A stretch of DNA of 32,877 nucleotides, taken from positions 1 through 32,877 of the forward strand of contig JAEINR010000069.1 in assembly GCA_016342325.1 (NCBI GenBank), written 5' to 3'. The notes under the pieces were generated by a model. That model made no database searches. It had not been told where the DNA came from and worked only from the letters and a program-made list of their open reading frames with translations. The stretch is from Desulfobacterium sp. (GTDB lineage Bacteria; Desulfobacterota; Desulfobacteria; Desulfobacterales; Desulfobacteraceae). Positions 7,973 through 14,403 of this stretch are shown here, in pieces (positions within the stretch are counted from its first letter, which is position 1; every line of letters begins with the position of its first letter). The position numbers and the translations under genes are program-made.

Positions 7973-9028
7973 TTAGAGGTAACTGCTCTCGAACTTGCCC
8001 TTGGCGTTATCCTCCAGGCGGTCGTTGAGAAATTCCAGGGCCCCTTTACCGTCAACCCCTCGTTTTTCAGTCTTTTCAAGGTAGGTGTCAAACACCGGGG
8101 TTACGGCTTTTTTCCAGCGAAGGGCCTCTTCCGGATCAATGCCGATCATGGAATTACCAAGGCCGAGGGAGAACCCTGCCCCTTCATAATCGCTCTCATC
8201 CCAGGCCGCCCCGTGCTTTGCCGCCCACTCACGGTTGATTTCATTGATGGCGGTCTTGGCGTTATCGGACAGGGCGTCCCATTTTCCCTGGTTCATGACC
8301 ACGAAGAACCCGACCGAATAGGCCGTTGGATAGCAGGCAATGGTGTAATCGGTAACCTCACCCATTTTCCATCCCTTGTTGGTCTCCTCAGGATAAACAG
8401 CCCCTTCCACAACGCCCTTTTGAAGGGCCTGGTACACTTCCGGCATGGGCATGGACACCGGGGTGGCCCCCAGGGCCTTGATCATTCCGGCAACCGATCC
8501 TGTGGACCGGATTTTCAACCCCTTGAGATCTTCCAGGGTCTTGACCGCCTTCTTCTGTGTATGGATGAATCCGGGTCCATGGGCATGGAGAAACATCATC
8601 TTTGTATCAGAGAGCTCAGCCGGGTTGAATTTATCGTAAAGCTCATTGACCACGGCCGTGGCAAACCGTCCGCTGGGGTTACCAAAGGGAAGGTTGATGG
8701 CGTCCATCAATGGAAATCGCCCCCGGGTATAGAGGAGACATGACATGCCGATATCGGTCCTGCCGGTCACGACGCCGTCATAGATCTGGGCCGCCTTGAC
8801 CAACGTATTGCCGCCGAAATAGGAGATCCTGACCTCACCGTTGGTTCGTTTCTCCACCTCCTTGCACCATGACTCGGCAAGTTGGCTCTGGACATGGCTG
8901 GGGGGGAAAAAGTTGCTGTAGGTCATGTTGACCCCCTTGGCCGATGCAGTTCCGGAAATGACCGGAAACGCTGCAAGTAAGAAGGCTCCAAGGACAAGGG
9001 AGACGATCGATGTTGACACCAGTTTCAT
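7973..9028 (-). CDS. dctP: TRAP transporter substrate-binding protein (DctP family)
   Basis: The 351-residue protein starts with a Sec signal peptide (MKLVSTSIVSLVLGAFLLAA, cleavage probably after GTASA) and has the DctP fold with LEDLKGLKIRSTGSVAGMIK at about residue 165 (the Arg that usually contacts the substrate carboxylate), then GATPVSMPMPEVYQALQKG and VVEGAVYPEE. It binds a carboxylate ligand in the periplasm and hands it to DctQM. The start is ATG 9026-9028 with AGGAGG about 8 nt upstream; the longer open frame lacks a signal peptide. It is first in the operon. The ligand cannot be deduced. Confidence 0.93.
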   Translation of the reverse strand: MKLVSTSIVSLVLGAFLLAAFPVISGTASAKGVNMTYSNFFPPSHVQSQLAESWCKEVEKRTNGEVRISYFGGNTLVKAAQIYDGVVTGRTDIGMSCLLYTRGRFPLMDAINLPFGNPSGRFATAVVNELYDKFNPAELSDTKMMFLHAHGPGFIHTQKKAVKTLEDLKGLKIRSTGSVAGMIKALGATPVSMPMPEVYQALQKGVVEGAVYPEETNKGWKMGEVTDYTIACYPTAYSVGFFVVMNQGKWDALSDNAKTAINEINREWAAKHGAAWDESDYEGAGFSLGLGNSMIGIDPEEALRWKKAVTPVFDTYLEKTEKRGVDGKGALEFLNDRLEDNAKGKFESSYL

Positions 9029-9262
9029 ACGAAATTCCTCCTCAAGGATTTTTGCCGCAGGCGTTATGCCGTCAGCGATACTACGATTAAATCTTTTTAC
9101 ATATACTGTCGCCACCCGTATGTCCAGTAGCAATTAACAGGCATTCAAATTAAGTAGATGTAAACATTGGGCTTATATAGGAGCGATCAGGATGAAATTT
9201 CGTTTCTCGTGCCGAATGATCCTGAGGTCTTCTGTCACGGAGATGTTATACGAGGAAGAGGG
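9029..9262. other. Gap between the ECF operon end and dctP
   Basis: This 234-bp gap must hold the dctP promoter, but I see no convincing -35/-10 pair. A 7-bp inverted repeat, TCAGGAT (9187-9193) and ATCCTGA (9219-9225), follows the end of the TudS-like gene without a T-run and could be its 3' end structure. Confidence 0.4.
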
Positions 9263-9778
9263 TTAGATCGCTTCCTCATCGACTCCGATGAAGGTGAGCG
9301 AAATATTTCGCTGGTCAAGAAGGGCCTTGAACTCGCGAATGAAAACGCCCTGGCCGTTGACCAGCTTGAGCGCTTCGATCTGGGGGGCGAGGGTCTCCAT
9401 GGAGCTGATCTCACCGCCGGAAAACCCGGTGCAGGTCTGGTTGACGCCGCAGCTGGGACTGCCGTCCACCCCGATGACACAAAGGATCTCGTAGCCTGCG
9501 CTGTGGAACGCCTGAATCTCGGCAAGGGAGGGTTCGAGTATCCTGCGGCAATGGTTCACATAGCCTGGATTGTCGTACTGCTCCACGGTCATGCCCCAGC
9601 GGTTCATGCCAAGATAGGAGGTTTCGGGACAGGGCAGCTGGACAATCCCCGCCCCCTGCTTAAGGTAGGGAAGAATAACCTCCTCCTTGATGCCCGCATA
9701 GTTGGCAAGGGGGTGGATCTTTGCATTTGCATTCAAAAGACAGTGACACACGACAATGATCTGTTTGCTTCGTTTCAT
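9263..9778 (-). CDS. TudS/DUF523-related putative desulfidase (CD3072-like)
   Basis: The 171-residue protein resembles the group related to the thiouracil desulfidase TudS (DUF523), in particular the branch I know as CD3072-like. Three cysteines sit in the right motifs to bind a [4Fe-4S] cluster: Cys13 (HCLLN), Cys50 (LPCPE) and Cys110 (DGSPSCG); Cys11 and Cys116 are extra. TudS removes sulfur from thiolated pyrimidines, but activity of this branch is not established. It begins at ATG 9776-9778 and overlaps the upstream ATPase stop (ATGA), so it is translationally coupled to the ECF transporter and probably acts on what is imported. Confidence 0.8.
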   Translation of the reverse strand: MKRSKQIIVVCHCLLNANAKIHPLANYAGIKEEVILPYLKQGAGIVQLPCPETSYLGMNRWGMTVEQYDNPGYVNHCRRILEPSLAEIQAFHSAGYEILCVIGVDGSPSCGVNQTCTGFSGGEISSMETLAPQIEALKLVNGQGVFIREFKALLDQRNISLTFIGVDEEAI

Positions 9779-10623
9779 GGGGTTTTCCTTTTTTCGACGC
9801 GGTTGGCCGGGGCGGCAGGCGTGTTTGTATGTAAGCGTTCCAGGAGCTGCGCCGCTGTCCAGGGGGTGGGGGCAAGGCCCAGTTTCTGCCCGAGTTGCCA
9901 GACCTGGGGCGGCAGGATGCCTCCCCGGGTCTGGAAGTCCGGATTATTAAACAACTGTTCACAGGTGCCGTCCAGAATAAGGCGTCCCTTCTCCAGCACA
10001 AGGATCCGCTCAAAAATGTCGGCACAGAAATCCATGTCGTGGGTGACGGCCACAACGGTTTTTCCCTGGTGCTTCAGTTCGTCTAGGATGGAAGTGATCC
10101 GTTGCTTGCCGGCAAGGTCCTGGCCCATGGTGGGCTCGTCAAGGACCAGGAGGCCGGTGTCCATGGCAAGCACCGAGGCAAGGCAGAGCATCTTTTTTTT
10201 GGCAAGGGACAGATCCAGGGGATTGACTTTCTCCATGTTGTTGAGCCCTGTGGCGGCAATGGCGTTTTCAACATTTTTTTTGATCTTTGCGGAAGGAAAT
10301 CCAAGGTGCTTGGGTCCCCAGGCAATCTCCTGCTCCACCGACCGGCAGAAGATCTGGTCGTCCGGGTTCTGGAACACGAATCCGACCGTTTGGGCGAGCA
10401 CGGCCACGGAAACCCCGACGGTGTCGAGGCCGCAAGTTAGAATCCTTCCTTTGTGGGGGTGCAACAGGCCGTTCATGTGCTTTACCAGGGTGGTCTTGCC
10501 GGCCCCGTTCCTGCCTACGATGGCCACGGCCTCACCCGGCTGGATGGATAGGGAGACCTCGTTGAGCACGGTTTGTCCGGAAAATTGATGGGAAAGGGAG
10601 GTGATTTCAACCGAGGGAACCAT
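9775..10623 (-). CDS. ECF transporter ATPase (A2), degenerate signature motif
   Basis: The 282-residue ABC ATPase is one of two energising subunits of an energy-coupling factor transporter. Walker A (GRNGAGKTT, Lys43), Q-loop (Gln85), Walker B with catalytic Glu163 (LLVLDEPT) and switch His195 (VTHD) are intact. The ABC signature, normally LSGGQ, reads LSLAK (138-142). The C-terminal 60 residues form an ECF-style extension. I chose ATG 10621-10623 (AAGGA upstream), which overlaps the preceding ATPase gene by 17 bp; the longer frame upstream is antisense-like sequence of that gene. Its defect is complementary to those in its partner. Confidence 0.92.
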   Translation of the reverse strand: MVPSVEITSLSHQFSGQTVLNEVSLSIQPGEAVAIVGRNGAGKTTLVKHMNGLLHPHKGRILTCGLDTVGVSVAVLAQTVGFVFQNPDDQIFCRSVEQEIAWGPKHLGFPSAKIKKNVENAIAATGLNNMEKVNPLDLSLAKKKMLCLASVLAMDTGLLVLDEPTMGQDLAGKQRITSILDELKHQGKTVVAVTHDMDFCADIFERILVLEKGRLILDGTCEQLFNNPDFQTRGGILPPQVWQLGQKLGLAPTPWTAAQLLERLHTNTPAAPANRVEKRKTP

Positions 10624-11434
10624 TTGAGAATCCTTTTTCAACGCCGTCAAGACTGATGGGCAGGGTGTCGCCGTGGAAGAGGCCCATGGTCCGGGCCTGT
10701 CTTGCAATGGTGGTGACCCTGGGCACTTCCACCCCGTAGTCACCCATTGCTCGAGAGGTGAGAACGGACCTGGGCGAGCCCGTGTCAACCACCTTTCCCT
10801 GGTCAAGGACCACAATGGTATCCGCAAGGTTTGTGAGATGGGCCATGGTCTGCACGGCCATGACAATGGTGACGCCCCGAAGGTTCACCTTTTTAATAAG
10901 CTTTAGAATCTCCCTGGCTCCGACAGGATCCAGCTGGGAGGCGGGTTCATCCAGGACAAGGAGTTCGGGTTCCATGACCAGAATGGATGCAAGGGCGACC
11001 CGCTGGGCCTGGCCCCCGGACAGGGTAGACGGGTCTCTGTCCTCGATCCCTTTGATCTCCACCAGGGCCATCACCTCCTCGATCCTTGTTTCCATGGTCT
11101 GCCGATCGATTCCCAGGTTCTCCATGCCAAAGGCCAGCTCTTCGGCCACGGTAAATTTTGCACCGGAGAACTGGTTGAAGGGATTATCAAACACAAAACC
11201 GGGCCTGACGCGATCCGGGCCTTTACCGATGGTGACCCGGCCGGTCAATTCACCGCCAAAGACCCGGGGGATCAGTCCGGCAACCACACGGCAAAGGGTG
11301 CTTCTGCCGGCACCGTCGCAGCCCATGATCACGGTAAATTCGCCCGGTTCGATCCTGAGATCAACAGCGTCAAGGGCGGGAGCGTCCCCCAGGGGATAGG
11401 TATAGGAGAGGTTCTCTATATCAACAAAAGCCAT
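10607..11434 (-). CDS. ECF transporter ATPase (A1), substituted Walker A, Q-loop and switch
   Basis: This 275-residue ABC ATPase has a perfect signature, LSGGQ (138-142), and a normal Walker B (LLVLDEPA, Glu163). Its own nucleotide site is altered at three places: the Walker A lysine is Arg44 (GCDGAGRST), the Q-loop glutamine is Asp83 (VFDNP), and the switch histidine is Gln195 (AVQTM). I chose ATG 11432-11434, which overlaps ecfT by 19 bp. It pairs with the ATPase encoded downstream; together they should have one impaired and one competent composite ATP site. Confidence 0.92.
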   Translation of the reverse strand: MAFVDIENLSYTYPLGDAPALDAVDLRIEPGEFTVIMGCDGAGRSTLCRVVAGLIPRVFGGELTGRVTIGKGPDRVRPGFVFDNPFNQFSGAKFTVAEELAFGMENLGIDRQTMETRIEEVMALVEIKGIEDRDPSTLSGGQAQRVALASILVMEPELLVLDEPASQLDPVGAREILKLIKKVNLRGVTIVMAVQTMAHLTNLADTIVVLDQGKVVDTGSPRSVLTSRAMGDYGVEVPRVTTIARQARTMGLFHGDTLPISLDGVEKGFSNGSLG

Positions 11435-12210
11435 AACCGCCCTCCTGCTGCAAAGACAACCACCGCAACACATATCCAGCGCACCAGGGGTTCTGCCCTG
11501 CCCTCTTTTTGAAAGGTGAACCGGCTCCTGGCACCGGTGGCGTTAAACGCCCTGACATCAAGGGCCGCCGCCCGCATTTCCGCATCTGCCAGGGTGGCGT
11601 AGAGAAGGGGGATCAACAGGGGAAAAAGCGCCCGAATCCTGACCCAAAGGTTGCCCTGGGTCTCAAGTCCCCTGGACCGCTGGGCATCAAGAATGGATGC
11701 GGCCCGCTGCCTCAGCCTGGGGATGAGGGTCAAAGCGGCAAGGATCATGTAGCAAAGATATGGGTGAAGCCCATTGTGGGCCAAGTCGTCCATCAGTCGG
11801 GACGGTTGGGTGGTCATGAGAAGGGTCGCCAGGACCGACATCATCACCAGCACCCGGGTGCCGATCCCCCATGCGGTCAAGAGGCCCTCGCCATTGATTG
11901 CAATGGAGAGGACGAGGATCTCTTTTCCCTGGGGAACGGGAATGAGAAATCCGTAGATGACGAACAGAAAAAAGAGAAAGGGAGCCATGCCCTTTAACAG
12001 AAAAAGACAAAGGTCGTTAAAGACCTTTCCCAATGCCGCCATGGGCACCACAAGACCCAGAAAGATAACAAGGGGAGCGACCGGCCCCGGCAGGAGGAAT
12101 GCCAGGGCGATGAAGGTGGCGGCCACCGTAAACTTTGTAAAAGGAGCGACCCGGTCGTGGAGCCTGCTCCTCCTTGGCCGGTACAATGGCTGGGGCGAAG
12201 ACTCACCCAT
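11416..12210 (-). CDS. ecfT: ECF transporter transmembrane coupling protein (EcfT)
   Basis: The 264-residue protein is the scaffold subunit that links the S component to the ATPase pair. It has about five to six membrane segments and two Arg-containing coupling helices: AQRSRG (176-181) and AALDVRAF (215-222), which match the conserved A-x-x-x-R-G motifs that dock into the ATPases. The start is ATG 12208-12210, sharing one base with the stop of the upstream S component gene (TGATG). Overlaps on both sides mark a tightly coupled operon. Confidence 0.9.
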   Translation of the reverse strand: MGESSPQPLYRPRRSRLHDRVAPFTKFTVAATFIALAFLLPGPVAPLVIFLGLVVPMAALGKVFNDLCLFLLKGMAPFLFFLFVIYGFLIPVPQGKEILVLSIAINGEGLLTAWGIGTRVLVMMSVLATLLMTTQPSRLMDDLAHNGLHPYLCYMILAALTLIPRLRQRAASILDAQRSRGLETQGNLWVRIRALFPLLIPLLYATLADAEMRAAALDVRAFNATGARSRFTFQKEGRAEPLVRWICVAVVVFAAGGRLWLLLI

Positions 12211-12785
12211 CAGTGGGCGATCTTGGCGGCCATGGGAAACTTTGAAAGGTAACGTTGGGACATTCCCCGCACCACGGCAAAGGCCATCAACACCGTGGGA
12301 ATCTTGTCCACCGGCTCCACCATCAGGTTCTTGTAAAACGCGGCGGAACCGATCTTGACACCGGATTTAACGAGGATGGCCGTGATGAGTGAGGCACCGC
12401 TGCCCTCGACACCACCATAGACATAGACCACAATGGGGGTGGCAACAAAGGGAGTGGTAAGGGCCACGACAAGGCCTGCCATAGCAGCCTGCCACCAGGT
12501 TGAGAAGAACCCGCAACGGGCACACACCCCCGCAACAAATCCGATCCATGCCGCCACAGGGATGAAAGGAAGGGCTGAGGGAGAAAAGAGTCCCCACACC
12601 AGGTTGGAGAGGGCGCCGGTGAGAGCCCCGGCCAAGGGACCGCAGGTGATGGCGACAAGGACCGTTCCCATGCAGTCCATATACACGGGAAGCTTCAGGA
12701 GACTCACCATCTGTCCCACTGTGATGTTGAGGGCAATGGCCACCGGGATCAAGGCGATTGTTATCATGCTGAACTCTTTTTTCAT
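12210..12785 (-). CDS. ECF transporter S component 1 (CD3073-like)
   Basis: The 191-residue membrane protein has six predicted helices and the size and topology of an ECF substrate-capture subunit. Conserved features include PVYMDCMGTVLVAITCGPLAG near residue 33 and a GLFSPSALPFIPVAAWIGFV-like loop and helix. It resembles the CD3073-type S components that accompany CD3072-type TudS-related proteins, which is the pairing seen here. The start is ATG 12783-12785 with AAGGAG about 10 nt upstream. It is followed directly by ecfT. The substrate is unknown; a thiolated base or related heterocycle is a hypothesis based on the neighbouring TudS-like gene. Confidence 0.85.
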   Translation of the reverse strand: MKKEFSMITIALIPVAIALNITVGQMVSLLKLPVYMDCMGTVLVAITCGPLAGALTGALSNLVWGLFSPSALPFIPVAAWIGFVAGVCARCGFFSTWWQAAMAGLVVALTTPFVATPIVVYVYGGVEGSGASLITAILVKSGVKIGSAAFYKNLMVEPVDKIPTVLMAFAVVRGMSQRYLSKFPMAAKIAH

Positions 12786-12834
12786 GGGCTTCTTCTCCTT
12801 TATCTATTGATGATGCTGCCAAAAAAGTAATTGA

Positions 12835-12878
12835 GTCCTATCGAAATCACCAGGAACGGTCAAAACGATAATTTCGAT
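12835..12878 (-). promoter_or_regulatory. Candidate promoter and inverted repeat upstream of S component 1
   Basis: On the minus strand TTGACC (complement of 12858-12863), a 17-bp spacer and TAGGAC (complement of 12835-12840) could start the S1-ecfT-A1-A2-tudS transcript separately from S2. An 8-bp perfect inverted repeat, ATCGAAAT (12840-12847) and ATTTCGAT (12871-12878), brackets the spacer and -35 and could be an operator. Confidence 0.4.
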
Positions 12879-12932
12879 GGACTTTTAAAACTTCATTGAA
12901 AATATCTATTCAACAAATCAGGAGAAATCGGT

Positions 12933-13517
12933 TCACGTCACCGGTTTTCCCGCCTGAATGAACCTGGCAAGATAACGGGTGGACATCCGCTGGACCACGA
13001 CAAAGGCGATCATTGCTGCAATGGCCTTGTCAGCCGCCTCCACCATGAGATTTTCCAGAAAAGCCACAGAGGCCATCCCAGCAAGGGATATTCCCAGGAT
13101 CTCCCGGATAAGGGCAAATCCCGTGGCATTTAGATTGCCATACACATGGGCGGCAATGGGAGCGGTGAAAAAGGGAATGGTAAGGCCCACCATGAGCCCT
13201 GCGGCGCCGGCCCTGTACCAGGTTGACAACCCATTATGACGGGCCAGGATCCCAAAGGCAAATCCCAACCAGGCGGCCACGGGAAAGAACTGGGCGGCAT
13301 AGGGGGAGAACATGCCCCAGACTATGGTTGATACGATCCCGGTAAGTGCCCCTGCCCAGGGCCCGCAAAGAAGGGCAACAAGAATGGTTCCAATGGAATC
13401 CAGGTAAACGGGCAGGCCCAGGAAATCGGCGGCCTGTCCGGCGGCAATATTGACAACCATGGCAACCGGAATCAAGGCGATTGCAACGGCGGTGAAATTT
13501 TCTTTAATTGGGATCAT
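12933..13517 (-). CDS. ECF transporter S component 2, paralogue of S component 1
   Basis: The 194-residue, six-helix membrane protein is clearly related to S component 1. Matching blocks include AIALIPVAMVVNIAAGQ, PVYLDSIGTILVALLCGPWAG, GMFSPYAAQFFPVAAWLGFA and MVEAADKAIAAMIAFVVVQR. The start is ATG 13515-13517, preceded by a purine-rich AGGAG that is only 3-4 nt away. It lies 147 bp upstream of S1 with its own promoter, so the locus has two substrate-capture subunits and one visible EcfT-ATPase module. The two may deliver different ligands to the same module. Confidence 0.85.
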   Translation of the reverse strand: MIPIKENFTAVAIALIPVAMVVNIAAGQAADFLGLPVYLDSIGTILVALLCGPWAGALTGIVSTIVWGMFSPYAAQFFPVAAWLGFAFGILARHNGLSTWYRAGAAGLMVGLTIPFFTAPIAAHVYGNLNATGFALIREILGISLAGMASVAFLENLMVEAADKAIAAMIAFVVVQRMSTRYLARFIQAGKPVT

Positions 13518-13557
13518 ACGCTCCTCTATCTCCTATATAGTGGTTAAACGGAGCAGA

Positions 13558-13586
13558 AGAGTAACGGGAAGATGGACCCGCGTCAA
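13558..13586 (-). promoter_or_regulatory. Candidate promoter of S component 2
   Basis: On the minus strand TTGACG (complement of 13581-13586), a 17-bp spacer and TACTCT (complement of 13558-13563) lie about 40 nt before the S2 start codon. I found no recognisable riboswitch in the short leader. Confidence 0.5.
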
Positions 13587-13661
13587 CAGGATTTCCGGCA
13601 AATCCGACTGAAACGTTTATATTGCATTAAAAGATTCATGAACCGATCCAATGAACCGGCC

Positions 13662-14081
13662 CTAGGCGACGCTTGGATAAACCGAGACCAGACGGTCTCC
13701 CAGCATCCCTGCAACCCTCTTGAAAAAGAGTGCCTCACTCTGGGGAACCTTTGCAATTCCCTCAAGAAAAACATCTTTCCCAACCTTTACCATCTTTGTC
13801 GGCTCAACACAGGTCGCCTTGGCCGAATAGAGTTCCCTGCCGAGCAGGGTGGACCAGCCGATCACCTGGCCGGGCTCCTTTGCGATGTAGACGATGGGTC
13901 CCTCGTCTCCGATGGTGAGTTTGATTCGCCCCTTGATCAGGATGTAGAAATGATCTGCCGTATCTCCTGATTCAAAGAGGACCGTTCCTTCGTCATAATT
14001 TTTCTTCTCGGTTTCATCCATGACCTGTTTTACAAAATTACTATCCATACCCCAGAAAAGGTCTCCCTGTTTTAACTGCAT
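13662..14081 (-). CDS. Stand-alone cyclic-nucleotide-binding domain protein (Crp-like, no HTH)
   Basis: The 139-residue protein is a single cNMP-binding beta-roll: EGTVLFESGDTADHFYILIKG (strands 1-4, with the usual G-D and G-x-x-K/R-G turns), then GQVIGWSTLLGRELYSAKATC. The segment that in CAP binds phosphate with an FGE...RAA motif reads IGW...SAK, so cAMP binding is doubtful. It ends before any helix-turn-helix, so it cannot bind DNA in the CAP manner. The start is ATG 14079-14081 with GGGGGA upstream. It reads toward the ECF S component 2 gene, 144 bp away. It may be a signalling or protein-interaction module; its role is unknown. Confidence 0.85.
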   Translation of the reverse strand: MQLKQGDLFWGMDSNFVKQVMDETEKKNYDEGTVLFESGDTADHFYILIKGRIKLTIGDEGPIVYIAKEPGQVIGWSTLLGRELYSAKATCVEPTKMVKVGKDVFLEGIAKVPQSEALFFKRVAGMLGDRLVSVYPSVA

Positions 14082-14195
14082 AAAATCCCCCTTCTCAGTC
14101 TGGATCTGCCGGATAGTTAAAAACGTTCAATGAGATTGAAAGGCAAGAATGGAGGGCTTAAACACGGGTAACTTGAATGCGCCTCCTTGAATTTC

Positions 14196-14223
14196 ATTAT
14201 AGAGAATCGCCTCACTATGTCAA
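14196..14223 (-). promoter_or_regulatory. Near-perfect sigma70 promoter of the cNMP-binding protein gene
   Basis: The minus strand reads TTGACA (complement of 14218-14223), 16 bp, then TATAAT (complement of 14196-14201), so both hexamers are perfect. Transcription would start near 14189, giving a leader of about 108 nt before the ATG at 14081. The rest of 14082-14403 shows no gene; the polA promoter must also lie here but is not obvious. Confidence 0.75.
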
Positions 14224-14403
14224 GGGATAATAGCGAGTTAGTAATGGGCCTAAGCCTTGGCACGCTCTTCCACCTTCCCGGGTGTCCACAAAAAAGACTT
14301 GCAAAAAAGAGTGAATCAACGGAAACATAGAAGGTTCGATAAGATGGCAGACATTTATGTATTGCACGACACCCAAAACCCTTTAGAACAAAAGAAATCA
14401 AAG

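Noticed and set aside
9167-10588. 473-codon open frame on the plus strand
   Set aside because: Antisense to the TudS-like and ECF ATPase genes, both with clear motifs and coupled starts.
13518-13560. Riboswitch controlling the ECF S component
   Set aside because: The predicted leader is only about 35 nt and shows no conserved riboswitch core; a GCTCC/GGAGC pairing over the SD is too short to claim.
14117-14190. 26-codon leader peptide (MKFKEAHSSYPC...) before the cNMP-binding protein gene
   Set aside because: It would start at the transcription start point without an SD, and shows no attenuator-like codon run or terminator.
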